From Sisyra terminalis (taxonomy: Eukaryota; Arthropoda; Insecta; Neuroptera; Sisyridae), in assembly GCA_958496175.1 (NCBI GenBank), contig OY292277.1, positions 35,041,050 to 35,105,049 of the forward strand: a DNA stretch of 64,000 nt. Reading direction: 5' to 3'. Within the stretch, counting starts at the first letter, position 1. Each line of letters opens with the position of its first letter. Below, piece by piece: positions 22,546 through 33,900 of this stretch. A program made the translations under genes and the position numbers. Under the pieces are notes generated by a model, which saw nothing but the letters and a program-made list of their open reading frames with translations, was not told the origin of the DNA and did not search any database.

Positions 22546-22699
22546 TCATTTTTTTAGATACGATACAGTTGATAAAAGCAATAATAAAACTTCCAAGAAA
22601 GGTACATAAAATTTCAATAAAAATAAAAAATAATTAAAAATTAGTTAAGAATTAATCTATTTTAAACCCAACCATTCAACATTGCTGAGCAGAGACTCA

Positions 22700-23900
22700 G
22701 CAATGTAAACTAATGAAAAAATCTTTAGTTGCAATGTTGCACACAATACATAGCCATGTTTTTCAAGTTCCGCCTACTGGTCAGTTCTCAATTGTGCCAA
22801 TGTGGATAGATAAATGTAGTTCCTTTTGTGCAGCGCTGAAAACAGAATCTTCTATTGCCCTTATGCCCTTCACCTGTTCGGAACCTGTTTCGTTTAACGG
22901 TGTTTCGTTTAGCACTGGAACATATCCTCGCGTTGAGAAGGGTCTTACTGTACATAGTATTTGGATAAATTCGTATATAGAAGCTGTGTAGAAGAAGTGT
23001 ATAGAAGCTTTAATAAGACTATACAATTAAGATAAAGTATGGTATACTAGAATGATTCTCTTTTATAAGTAACAAGTATATTGCGCTTGATTTAATAAAA
23101 CTAATATGAGAAAAGTTGCTGGTATTTGGGTTGTAAAAAATACGCAGGGTTATGAAAAATATTTTTTATATCTTTTTCTGTAGGAAGTACAGTGCCATTG
23201 TGGCAGTGCACCAGCCGTCAGTGATGGTAAATTTAAAGAGTTCAGGGAATAATGCTTTTAATGTTTGGAAGTTTTTATTCAATGTTTTTCTTGACAGATG
23301 TTGGTTTCCTTGAGTGGTGTTTACCAAGATAGCTCGATGTCGCCATATGTACCATTCAAAAATGGAACATTGTAATTTTTCATTGAGTCACCGCTTCGTT
23401 TCTTCGTTCACCTTCTGCTATCAAGACTTGAAGAAAGAAAAACATAAATTGAAGAAGATTTACATTTTATTCGCATAGTGAATGGTGAAAAGTTGACATT
23501 AAAACCGTCGAAAACGTGCATTGTGCATTCACGTGCAACAGATGACGTCAAACTCCAATAAATCTCATGAAACATAACTCAGAAAACGGCGAATTGCTTT
23601 TCAATAATGTGCACCTGATCCCAATGCATCTAAATATGCTTCATCCCAACAAAGATATGGCGAAATCGATGCAAATTTATGTGATCAAGTGACCTAAATA
23701 TACACGATGCGGTTGGAACCATAAAAGAATAATTAGATGAGCAACTTTATTATGTTGCGAAAACTTTCGATGGTTTGCAACTTCAACGATGATCTCTTTT
23801 ATAAAACAAATAAAAAGACCAATATTTTTTAACAGCTTCTCCTCCACCAATGCTTTCTTATGAATAAAAAAACCAACTGGTAACAGCCTGTATGGAAAGG
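22700..23900. other. Unidentified, possibly eroded transposon coding region
   Basis: Base composition is more balanced than in the flanks over about 22730-22990 and 23190-23720. Open frames overlap on both strands at 22713-22991 (+) and 23026-22781 (-). The minus frame (FSTRGYVPVLNETPLNETG ... FSAAQKELHLSIHIG) has a non-random, less AT-driven composition, but I cannot match it to a family. Stops interrupt every frame beyond this. It may be a dead transposase; that is a guess. Confidence 0.3.
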
Positions 23901-24829
23901 GAAATAATAAAAATACGAAACTAAAATAAAATAGGGGATGATCTCATAGCCCCAAGGGGATAAAATTATCAAACAATATAAAACATTTTTAATTGAAATT
24001 GTAAAAGTTTATACAAATTTTTTCATACACTGCATTGTCTAATATTCATGAAAGTTGATTTTTCTCTCTCGATATTTTTGAAACGACCCAACCTGTATTC
24101 CCGCAGGGATTTGAAGCCAGAAAATATTAATATTATATATAAGACTGTTATTTTTCGCAAATATAATCAAAACAAGTTTAAACTGTTTGTGAAACATTCA
24201 ATATATTTGTTTATTACAAGAAAATTTTCTATTAAAAATTGATTTTCTTTTTCTCATGAAGAATAGTCGGAATTGAATAAAAAGAATAGTTGACGAAGAA
24301 AAATCGAAAGAAGAAAAGACGTTTCTTTATTTGTGTAAAGATTCAATTATAAGAACTAACTGTTGTATTGAAAAACGAAGAATGGAAGAGAATGAAAAGA
24401 AAGAGACTTTAATATTCCACCACACCACGGTCAGTTCTTATTTTCAATTTCAATTACGTTAATGATTACGAAGATAAAAAGTCATATAAGTTTACAAATG
24501 AATTTTACTTCATTTTTCTTGAAACGAACTTTTTGCTGGAATGAAAAGTTTTCTTTTAATTTGAAAGGTTAAAAAAAATGAGGAGAAATGCTTAAGAACT
24601 TGAAGATAACGAGGATACTTTTAAATGCTTCTAAACCTTTTATATTTTGAACTTTATACTTTCTTTGTTTATCAATATTGTTATATAAGCACTTATAAAT
24701 TATAAGTTTATTTTTTTTTTTTTTACTTTAAATTCATAATTACTTTTGTAGGAAAACTTACTACAACGTTTAATCTTCTCATAGGTTCTTATAAAATATT
24801 TTCTTATTGCTTCTCAACATCTCAATTAA
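23901..24829. other. Intron stretch, nothing recognised
   Basis: AT-rich sequence up to the TTAA (24826-24829) that bounds the piggyBac relic. No motif or repeat partner was found. The open frame at 24048-24242 (+) has no recognisable content. Confidence 0.4.
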
Positions 24830-26249
24830 CCTTCCCGGTCCGAAGCGGGGTTTTTACGTACCCCAGGCACCCCATGGATCACTTTAAAATCTTCAACTTT
24901 TTAAAAATTATTTTAATGATTATATGTTTCACTCTACTACGGCACAAAGAAGAGAGACAGTTTTATTGAGTTTCTTCTGTGATTACTTCATAATTCTCAA
25001 AATGCAAATTGCAAAGTGTAAACCGAAAGTGATAATTGTAAAATGCATTGTTTTCTTTCTCAAACGTTTAGTTGTGTATTCATTCTTGAACGTGCAACAT
25101 CTTATCGATCTTACCTGATTATTTCTAAACCAGTGTTTCTAAATTTCTTTACATCAATTCCTTTAGCGAACAATTTTTTTTTAAATGATGTGACTCTCAC
25201 CGGAACAATCAGGAGAAACAAAAGAGAAATATTTATCAATCAAAAATCAAGCGGTGACTATTATCCACAGAAGTCAAAAATATTGAAGTAGAAGATGGTC
25301 CGCGAAAAAGGCCAAATATTATTATTCATTATAATAAAACCAAAGGAGCTGTCGATACTGGAGACAAAATGACCCAACAGTATAGTCTTGTTAGGACTAC
25401 TAGAAGGTGGCCGTTCAGAATAGTCATGGAAATAATAGATATGACTGCATTAAATGCTTACATTATTTGGGTACAGAATAACCCAGATTGGCGAAAAGGA
25501 GACCGTAGCCGAAGACAAGCATTTCTTCGAGAATTGGCTACGGAATTGCTAAAAGAAAATGTTTTAAAACGGAAAAACAACAATGTAAATTACCACAAGC
25601 ACATTCAACACGGCTTTGAGTTATTTGACCAAGTTATCAATAATGGAAATAGCACTCCAACGAAGAACCTTCAATTGGCAGTAGAGCAAGACCAGCAGGA
25701 TATACCAAAAACTACGAGTTGTAGTTTTTGCCCAAGAAGTGAAGACAGAAAATTTAAAATTCGATGTGACTTATTAATAATATGATGTAACTTATTCACC
25801 GCTATCAAATTAAAACAATTTCTTGTCCAAATTGTAAACATTAATTTATAGTCTGTAAAAATGTATTATAGTAATCTAAATATATCTAAAAAATCTAAAT
25901 ATATAGTTTTATTATAAGTAAATTAGTTTTTGTAATATTTTAGCTATATAAACTATATGAACTATTTCTTTTATACCTAAGTTCTTTTGTAAATAATTTT
26001 TATTTTTTATTGTTTTTAAGTTGTAATTATATTATTTTTTTTAATTTTGATTACCATTTAAAAAAAATATTCACATATTATGTACTTTAGAATTTTTTTG
26101 AAAAAATTAAAATATTTGTAATACTCAAAAAAAATTTTCATTTAAAAACATATTTCACTTTGTTTGAGAAGCACTGGATTTGGTCTGGGGTATGTCGGAT
26201 ACCCCGCTTCGGACCATTTGAAATTTTTCAACCCTCCGTGTCGGAAAGG
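24830..26249 (+). mobile_element. piggyBac-type element, 1.4-kb internally deleted relic
   Basis: Flanked on both sides by TTAA (24826-24829 and 26250-26253), the target of piggyBac. The left end is CCTTCCCGGTCCGAAGCGGG and the right end, inverted, is CCTTTCCGACACGGAGGG. The block GGTCCGAAGCGGGGT recurs subterminally near the right end in inverted orientation, so both ends have the structure expected of one element. About 1.4 kb remains, where a full element would need a transposase gene of roughly 1.7-1.8 kb, so most of the gene is gone. Confidence 0.9.
25133..25785 (+). pseudogene. piggyBac transposase fragment
   Basis: Two collinear pieces of the DDE_Tnp_1_7 transposase survive. The first (about 25133-25234) reads FLNFFTSIPLANNFFL and TLTGTIRRNKREI, the family's region just before a catalytic Asp segment. 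After a frame change the second piece (from about 25285) reads HYNKTKGAVDTGDKM, the block with the last catalytic Asp (VDTGD.M), then RTTRRWPFRIVMEIIDM and TALNAYIIW. It ends at a stop after CSFCPRSEDRKFKIRC, within the cysteine-rich C-terminal zinc-binding tail. The N-terminal half and the first catalytic Asp are missing, so it is inactive. Same strand as the element. Confidence 0.9.
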
Positions 26250-26300
26250 TTAATTAACTATCAAGTTTTTAAGTAACAATAGAAGATATAACTTTTACAC

Positions 26301-27079
26301 CAGTGGTTCTCAATATTGTTGGAGGTACTAATTCCCACCAGTTTCATATACTCATTCATCGAACCCTTTTTAATTGGAAAAATAAAAAATGTTTTTTTTT
26401 TTTAAATTTAAAACAAAGAATTTTATTTATCTACAGTTCTTGTCCATTATAAAAGACGCACTATAGGTTTTGTATAAAATCTGAAGTAAGAACTATTTTA
26501 TTTTGGGTTCATATTAATTTTTGGGTCCACAAATTAATTATACATCTTCTTAATTATGGCGAGCTGAATTGTTTAATATTTAATTAAAAGCCCGTTTACT
26601 ATTATATTTAGGTTCCCATTCTGTGCAATCTGCGCTGGTCTATAGGACAATACCGTCAGCTAAATTTGTGGATGATGATTCCATACATGGATATTTTTTC
26701 TAACGGCTATTTTTCTGTTGTGACCACCTCTTTAACTACTTTTTTCTTCAGCAATGTCCACATATTTTCAATGGGTTTCAAATCAAGGCTATTATCCTAA
26801 AGTAGGGTAGTAGGGATAGTAAACAAGGTTTTACCCTTATCCAGAAAATTTAATTTTTAAAAATCAATACAACTTTTTATAATGTAAAAAGTAAACAATA
26901 TTTAATTTAATTTAGTAAAATATGTACATTTTGTATAAAACCTTAAGTGCGTCTAATAATATGGCTAGGGACTGTGCATAGATAATATGACTCGGGGGTC
27001 AGTCTTGATCTGCGTCGAACCCGTGAGACTGACTCACTCCACCCCTGGGGTTTAATCGAACCTCAGTTAAGAATCATTG
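26301..27079. mobile_element. hAT-type element carrying a Tc1 relic
   Basis: Left end CAGTGGTTCTCAA and right end, inverted, CAATGATTCTTAACTGAGG are degenerate inverted repeats. The flanking 8-bp repeats are TTTTACAC (26293-26300) and TTTTAGAC (27080-27087), one mismatch. The right subterminal part (GTGAGACTGACTCACTCCAC, CCCTGGGGTTTAATCGAACC) is repeated inverted at 45333-45425, so this is a family. Positions 26434-26974 are a later Tc1 insertion. Confidence 0.75.
26434..26974 (-). mobile_element. Tc1-like element, deleted copy, nested in hAT element
   Basis: Ends CAGTTCTTGTCCATT and, inverted, CAGTCCCTAGCCATATTATT are followed on both sides by AGACGCACT and a TATAAAAT-rich subterminal block. 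A TA precedes the left end. On the minus strand the relic encodes NSLDLKPIENMW, the region around the last catalytic acidic residue of Tc1/mariner transposases (DLNPIE..W), then a TAG stop shortly after. The copy at 33302-33900 shares the same stop. It is non-autonomous. Confidence 0.82.
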
Positions 27080-27089
27080 TTTTAGACCT

Positions 27090-27960
27090 AAGGGGAAGTT
27101 GAAGTGGAGATAAGTCGGATGACGTTAAAATTTGTCTTCGTCGCCAATTATGTTTTGGGTGTTTAAAACTTGCTTGCCAATCAATAATTTTATTTCAATG
27201 TTCCAAAAAAACGTTTTATATTTATTTTTCTAAATACATTCAATCATTTTATAGAATTGAATTTATGATTTTTGGTGTTTATTGTTTAACTTTAATTATT
27301 TTATTTCAGTTTTGAATTATACTTTATTTATTGTATTTATTTATGTCATTTAATCATTTCATTGTTGATTTTTTCTTTTTTTACATGAATCGACGTTAAT
27401 TATAATTTCACTTAAAAATATATGAGAAATATTCGGTACCTCGGTAACCGGAATTTACGGTTACCGAGTATTTTTCTTTACTTAATTGTTCAATACATTG
27501 TTTAAACTTGAACTTAACTACATGAAAAATAACGGGGAACAACTCTAAAATTCGTAAATATTCAAATTCACGTAAATCTGACTAAAATATCGCTGCGTGG
27601 TTTATTTATAAACCCGATGGTGATTTTTTAAGACGCTAACAAATTTAAAATAACCGCCATAATTAAAACGCGTTATTCGGGAAATGTGTGCATTTCGATA
27701 CCACAAGATTTCCAGTGTCAACATCTTAAGTTCAATTCCCATACAAAATATTTTAAATTAGTCAACAAATAGAATGAAATAATGATTTTGCAAAAGCCAC
27801 GAACTAAACAAGAACTAATTAATATCAAACGACTTATGGAAAAATCATATGAAAAAATATACTTAAGTAAAAAGTGTCATTTTGGGGGTGAAGAAGGAAT
27901 TGTGTATGAAGGACCGTAACTCTAGTATACTATTTGTTGTACTAAATTTATGTGTAGAGC
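27090..27960. other. Intron stretch with one perfect hairpin
   Basis: AT-rich DNA with no gene. At 27440-27468 there is a perfect inverted repeat: CTCGGTAACCG, a 7-nt loop, CGGTTACCGAG. Its GC-rich stem stands out in this context. It could be a fragment of an element or a protein-binding palindrome; I have nothing to choose between these. Confidence 0.45.
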
Positions 27961-27964
27961 TTTT

Positions 27965-28641
27965 CTATAAATACTTATATTTCGATTTTTACCACTCGAG
28001 AGATCTGACAGAAAAATTTTAGTCACTTGAATATTTTCCCGATAAATGCAATTTAAAGAAAATTAAGGGCTCGATTTAGGACATTCTCTAAATATTAAAA
28101 TTTCGAACTTTCTTTTGCGCCGTATTTAATTGGTGCTTTTTGTCGTTTGAGAGCTTAGAAAGAAAGAATTTTACAGTTTGCATATTTTCCCGGAAAACAC
28201 TATTTAAAGGAAAAGCTCAGTTTGGATCATTTTCCATATATTTGAATTACGCTTTTTTTTCACTCTTAATTGTTGTTTTTTTATCGCTCGAGAGTTGTGA
28301 ATGAAAAATTTCATCGCTCGTATATATAATATTCTTCGCTTGCTATAATATTTTTTTTAAATTATTTGGTTTCAATATTGGAGAAAAATCCAAATAGAGC
28401 TTTTTCTTTAAATAGTGTTTCTCGGGGAAATATGCAAATAGTTCAACGATTCTATTTCTTGCAGAACTCTAGAGCGACAAAGAAGCACTAATTAACGTGA
28501 AATTTTTATGAAAAGTTCAATATTTGAATAATAATCCAAATTGAGCTTTTTCTTTAAATGACGGCCTTTTCCGGAAAAAATATGCAAGTGACAAATTTTT
28601 TTCTTTCATAAATCAAGAGTCACAAAACGAACACCAATTAA
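27965..28641. repeat. Cluster of ~150-bp repeat B units, head-to-head
   Basis: Three units run on the plus strand (around 27985, 28125 and 28270) and about two on the minus strand (28370-28641). Each has the ordered blocks TTAATTGGTG or its variants, CTCGAGAG, a TTTT/ATC stretch, TTTCCCGGAAAA, ATTTAAAG, AAAAGCTCAGTTTGGAT and ATATTTGAAA. The centre of symmetry is near 28345. Single copies occur at 22150 and 63895. The hAT element at 28642 has inserted into the last unit, and unit sequence resumes after it (29322-29470). Confidence 0.75.
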
Positions 28642-29321
28642 TAGAGTCCGACCGAAACTAGTTTTTACGACCGAAGCCGAAACTAAACCGATTTTCGGCT
28701 TTAATCTCAATTTCGGCCGAAACTAAAACCGAAACTTCTATATAAGATCATGTTTTTATAGGATAAAAAGATCATCATAGTCAGTCTTTACTTTTAAATC
28801 CTATATGTATTTATTAATAATTTAGTCCCTAATATTTGAAATAATCATTTTCATAACATATTATTACCCCTTCTTATTTCAATTAAATTATTTATGCTGA
28901 AATATTAGTTGATTTGAATGAAATGCACCTAATATTTCTTTTTTATATTAATCACGAATGACAAAAAATAAAAAAAAAAGTTAGAATATAAAATTACTTT
29001 TTACCTAATATGTTTACGAATACAAAATAGAAAGTACTCTTTCTTCCATCTTAAAAACAAAATATTTTCTTCTAAACTTTGGACAGCTTTCTTTCGAACT
29101 GAAAAAAAATATTAAATAATTGTAATCAACTGATTATTGTCAGTAGTCATAATTGAAGAATCTCATATTTTACGAGTAAGTGAGAAACAATAGTTTCTTG
29201 ACATTTTAATCTCACGAATTCAGTTTCGGTTTCGGTTGTAGTTTCGGCTTGACGACAGCCGAAACCGAAACAAAGCCGAAACTCGTTTTTTCGCTGAAAC
29301 CAAAAATTCGGTTGGATACTA
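28642..29321. mobile_element. hAT-type element, TAGTGTCCGAC family, copy 1
   Basis: Left end TAGAGTCCGACCGAAAC and right end, inverted, TAGTATCCAACCGAA, with 8-bp flanks CCAATTAA (28634-28641) and TCAATTAA (29322-29329), one mismatch. Both ends are made of many short CCGAAAC/GTTTCGG repeats (for example CAGTTTCGGTTTCGG and CGACAGCCGAAACCGAAAC), which can form hairpins. The open frame at 29147-29401 (-) is a by-product of these. No transposase is seen. Relatives are at 35700-36550 and 54229-54490. Confidence 0.8.
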
Positions 29322-29470
29322 TCAATTAATGAAGGAAATAAAAAAAATTCTTTCAACAACATTTTGCGTGAAAATATACGTAAGCAATAAATTTGTCTCA
29401 TTCACAACTATCGAACGACAATAAAACATCAATTAGTGGCACAAAAAAAGTTCGAAATTTCATTAAATAA

Positions 29471-31250
29471 TTAAAAAAATGCATACTAGTGTATCAACAA
29501 GTAAAACTAATTTTGTTAAGGATCTTAATTTCCGTTAAATCCCCGAGACTCATTTTTATTAGATTTACCTTCCTTTATGCTTTAATTTAAGTACCTAATC
29601 TTTTTTGATTTGATCCCATTAAAATGGTGCACTGAAGAGTGGTTTTTTATGTATTCGTGAGCTTTAAAGAAAAAAAAAATAAAATCAATGAGGCACAACG
29701 AAATGTTTTCTTTTTCTTACTCAAATGAAATGCGAATTTTGTGTTGTCTTTATTAGAAAATTGAAGTGGATTTGCTGCCTTTGTGACGTCGTAAATGTCG
29801 TTTTCGTCTCATACAAGACATTTTCTCAGAACGCAGACAAATAGACGCTTTATTTGCGGTTTTAAAGCAAATTTTATTTCAGCAAAAGCTTTCAAAATCA
29901 TCCCACTAGAGAGCATTCGTACTTGAATTAATTAAGGAAATTTCGATTTAATCTCATTTGGCTTTTCCAAATTAAATATCACATTGTGTATTATGTAATA
30001 CAATGTAATTGAGCCAATTTATAACATTGCGAATTTTGGTATTTATCAAGCGAGTATCAAATCATTAAAATTATTAATTACGTTAGAAACGTTAATTAAA
30101 TATACATGCAACAATTTGTTAGATGAAAGATTTGCAGTTGATGCTGGGTTATTGGGGTAATGGGATCGACATGCACGAACGAATGAGTGGCACTCTGTAT
30201 TTGACAGTGGGAAAAATGGAAATGACAAGTTGAATGAACAAAATGAAAAAAAGAAAATAGAAATAGTTTTATTTGAAGCCAATAGTTTCAAGGAATCTTT
30301 CCAACTTTAATTAATGGTGGTAAATCTGATGAACGGCGCATACCACTCCTTTGAGATTTTCGTTCAAAAAGAACTTATTTCCATCGATTGCGTTGAGAAA
30401 CTATTAGTTCACTAAACTTATTTTCTCGTTAAATTGATACTCTTAGAATTATTTACTTAAAAGCTGTTCAGATTCAACCATTTGCAGCTTATGGGATTAA
30501 AACAAGTTGCATCCAAGTAGAAGATTTACAGATGCAAGCCTCTTTGAACACGTAATTTGGATGCGATTTGTGCAAATATCGTACCGTTAGGAAATAAATT
30601 CAATTGAATAATTAAAAACATAAAATATCAAGAATTATATCAGATAAAACCACAAAATAAAGCATAAGCTCATCAATCCTTTGTGACAAAAAAGCTCCCT
30701 TTAGCCAATTGGGAATCGACTACTTTGGTTACGACATCTGGTGAGCAAAAAAAGTATTAGTTTTTTATGCCCTTTTATACACATTTATAATAAGTAGTGA
30801 ACTATAAGTAAATTATAAACCAAACCCAAATTTACTAATTGAAGTTACTAAATACTAGTATAAGAAATTACAGTTGACAGTGCTTTGAAAGGTTATGATG
30901 CTAAATCACATGAAAATGTAGAAATAAGTTTTCTCGCTATATACTCAAGTCTAGTAGCATATAGTTTACACCAAAAATTTGTTCGGAAAGAAAGTAATTT
31001 TTTTCCTACTTTCGAAATTGATCTTTGTGTTTCATGAGGTTCTTTTATAAGAAAAAATGGTAAACAAAACGCTGCGAAACTCATCGCAATACTGTTTGCA
31101 ATTTAATTATTTTACCACATTAAATTAAGAAAATATTGGGTTTCAAGAATTTTTTCTGCGTCAAAAACATTTTTCTGACCTGGATTTGATTCAATGCAGT
31201 CGAAAATTAGTTTTGAAGGAAATAATAATAAATTGAAATATGTTTTTTTT
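29471..31250. other. Intron stretch, nothing recognised
   Basis: AT-rich. Open frames at 30046-30291 (-), 30893-31084 (-) and 31112-31294 (-) have no recognisable motif or splice context. No repeats with partners in the window were seen here. Confidence 0.4.
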
Positions 31251-31252
31251 AT

Positions 31253-31410
31253 TAACACTCGTGGGTTGGTTGTGTCCAATGACACAAGTAACATTGAAAA
31301 TCATCGTAAACCAACAGTAATAGTATTCTAAATATAATTATAGCATAAATAGGTTTTTTAAATATAAAAGCACTAACAACTAATATCACTAAAATCGGTC
31401 TGTCAGGTAA
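31253..31410 (-). mobile_element. End of a piggyBac-like element, second copy
   Basis: Starts CACTCGTGGGTTGG right after TTAA and then has TTGTGTCCAATGACACAA, a small palindrome. The inner side ends at CTAATATCACTAAAATCGGT. It is the inverted relative of 10430-10595. The opposite end of the element is not visible, so it may be a solo end or a short deleted copy. Confidence 0.55.
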
Positions 31411-32762
31411 AGTATCGACACTCTTTTGCGACGCTTAATATCCACACTGTTATCAAGCAGATTCAAGGCAAGGTGGTTTGGATGATCATTAAGTCTAGTT
31501 TAATAATCTAAAATTTCTTTGACATGATATTAATAGAGTAAATAGAGGAAATTCTTTTGAATAAAATAAGTATTTCCGTTTAGAAATAATGAGAGCTTAC
31601 TTTTCAGCAAAAAATATCTTGATCTCATATTAACATGCCTAACAGACTATAATTTCAAGATGTAATCCCAAAATTATTATAACAATCCAGAGTCTAATAA
31701 TTTTTTACTTTCATAACTGCGTTAAAATTATTTCGGACAATTAAATTTTACGTACTTTAGTCTTAATGTAACTTTCGTTTAAGTAAGTTTCTAATAATAA
31801 AATGTTTAATCGCCTGTATCGAAGTTCTTCCTAAATAAATCTAGGTAATTTATTTTTACTTCTCTTTTAGTCTTCTATATAGGCAAGCAAACATTTATAC
31901 ATAAGAAACTTCCTTTTATACAAAAGAATTGTAAATCGCTTTGGTGAAGGTGATAGAATACTTTTTCAGAGAGGGGAAGGTTTCCCAAATTTGCAATTTT
32001 ATTTTTTATGGTTTAGATTTTTTTATAGGATAGCTGAATAATTAGTTATGATTATTAGATGACCTTGTTCTGAAATTATAGGAAAACGTTGAGTTTCATT
32101 TTTATTTCGATGACAAAAAATTACCTATATATAAATTAATTATAATGAATTCTGTATTTCCGAGATGAAAAATAATCAGCCATTTTCGCTAGAGCCTCTA
32201 ATTGCGTTAAAACTTTCATAGTAGTGGTGTACTATATATGATTTCAATATTAAATCAAAAATGTGCCTACCTAAAGGTATTTCTATAATGTACATAAATA
32301 TGTCAACAAAGGAAGTAGTAAACATATTTTTTCATTTTTAAGGTTTTCTATAGGTTACATAATATAAAATGATGTGATTCAGATAAAAAAATTGCAGATG
32401 ACGATATTAAAATTGGAGAAAAATTATCATTATTATAGTCATAAGTCAATTTTAGTTCTTTTCAGAAACTGTTGAATATCCGGGGTGATGGATGTTAATT
32501 GTCTTGGATATACTTTCACAAAATTCTATTCCTGGATAGAATCTCTTTGGACCCAACAAGTCCATGTTTGACAACCAGAATGCTTAAACATTAGGAGTAT
32601 GTTAAACTGAGCTTTAATTATTTACAATAGTTACCAACTGATGATGTTTATATACTGTTTAGATACTCCAGATGTTTTTATGACGATGTGAAAATCTTTC
32701 ACGTAAAAGGTATTCTTTGTGCATTACTTCATTGCCCCATAGTAATAAAAGTACTTTTTTTG
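31411..32762. other. Intron stretch, nothing recognised
   Basis: Plain AT-rich sequence. No protein motif, terminal repeat or repeat partner was identified. Confidence 0.4.
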
Positions 32763-32929
32763 TTAATTATTATTTAGTATCGTTTTATGATTACTACGGT
32801 CTTTAGCGATTCTAGGGTTAATAAAAATCCATACTCAAGAAATATCGAAAATTTTCTCGATACGAGGATCAAACCCAAAACCTGCCGGTTTTGGAGCGGT
32901 TAACTTGACCACTCAGCCACCAGTAGGCT
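32763..32929 (-). repeat. tRNA-derived SINE copy 4
   Basis: On the minus strand: AGCCTACTGGTGGCTGAGTG, GTCAAGTTAACCGCTCCAAA, ACCGGCAGGTTTTGGGTTTG, ATCCTCGTATCGAGAAAATT, TTCGATATTTCTTGAGTATG, then TTAACCCTAGAATCGCTAAA, GACCGTAGTAATCATAAAAC and a TAATAATTAA tail. Full length relative to copy 6. Confidence 0.82.
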
Positions 32930-33301
32930 TTAAAAAAAGTATTCATTCTACATATTTACAAATACGTTAATATAATGTTATGTAACCAATTATGAAGAGG
33001 GAGAGTAGGTCCCAAATTGTTATAATGAACTACGTAAGGGCAAAACATTATGAATAAAAAGTTACGTAATATTGGAACACTCCGTTATCGGATTTTAAGC
33101 AAATGTTATTGTCTTTAAAATAGTATCTAACTTTTGACAAGAAGCGATACACAAAAATGAATTAAATTTTTGAATTTGAAACAAAATTTTTCATAAACTT
33201 AAAGCGTATATTTTTTTTTCTTACATGCAAAAATAGATCATTTTTGGGGCCTTAAATATAACTATTATTCTGAGATTTGTTTTTTTTTTGGTGACATTTT
33301 A
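32930..33301. other. Intron stretch, nothing recognised
   Basis: AT-rich spacer between the SINE and the Tc1 relic, without recognisable content. Confidence 0.4.
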
Positions 33302-33900
33302 CCATCTCAGGCCATATTATTAGACGATTTTATACAAAATGTACATATTCTACTAAATTAAATTTAATATTGATTACTTTTTATATTATAAAAAGTTGTA
33401 TTGATTTTTAAGAAATATATTTTCTGGATAAGGGTAAAACCTTGTTTACTATCCCTACTACCCTACTTTAGGATAATAGCCTTGATTTGAAACCCATTGA
33501 AAATATGTGGAAGTTGCTGAAGAAAAAAGTAGCTAAAGAGGTGATCACAATAGAAAAATAGCCCTTAGAAAAAATATTCATGTATGGAATCATCATCCAC
33601 AAATACAGCAGACGGTATTGTTCTACAGACAACATAATGCGCAGAATCGGAATTTAAATATCAGTAAACGAGCTTTCAATAAAATATTAAACAATAATAA
33701 GAAGATGGTTTTTTAATTTGATGGTTAACATTTTTATTAAGTAAATATGATTTTTTGGTCACGCCGGTTGGTAATAAGCGTAATAAATAAAATTTGTACA
33801 GGAAAGTTAAACCAAATCAAAAATATGGACCCTAAATAAAATAGCTCTTAATTCAGATTTTATACAAAATCTATAGTGCGTTTATTAACATGGCCAGTTT
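33302..33900 (+). mobile_element. Tc1-like element, second deleted copy
   Basis: Left end has GGCCATATTATTAGACGATT and right end, inverted, CTGGCCATGTTAATAAACGC, matching the copy at 26434-26974 in opposite orientation. Preceded by TA at 33300-33301. Shared internal sequence includes TTTTCTGGATAAGGGTAAAA and CTACTACCCTACTTTAGGAT. It is a little longer than the first copy on the 3' side (33720-33840). Confidence 0.82.
33472..33700 (+). pseudogene. Tc1-type transposase C-terminal fragment
   Basis: Reads DNSLDLKPIENMWKLLKKKV, then AKEVITIEK and a TAG stop at 33559-33561. Past the stop, in pieces, VWNHHPQIQQT and similar residues continue the usual C-terminal end of Tc1 transposases. The DLNPIE..W hallmark is present with Lys in place of Asn. 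The first catalytic residues are absent. The same stop occurs in the copy at 26434-26974, so both descend from an already inactive parent. Confidence 0.85.
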
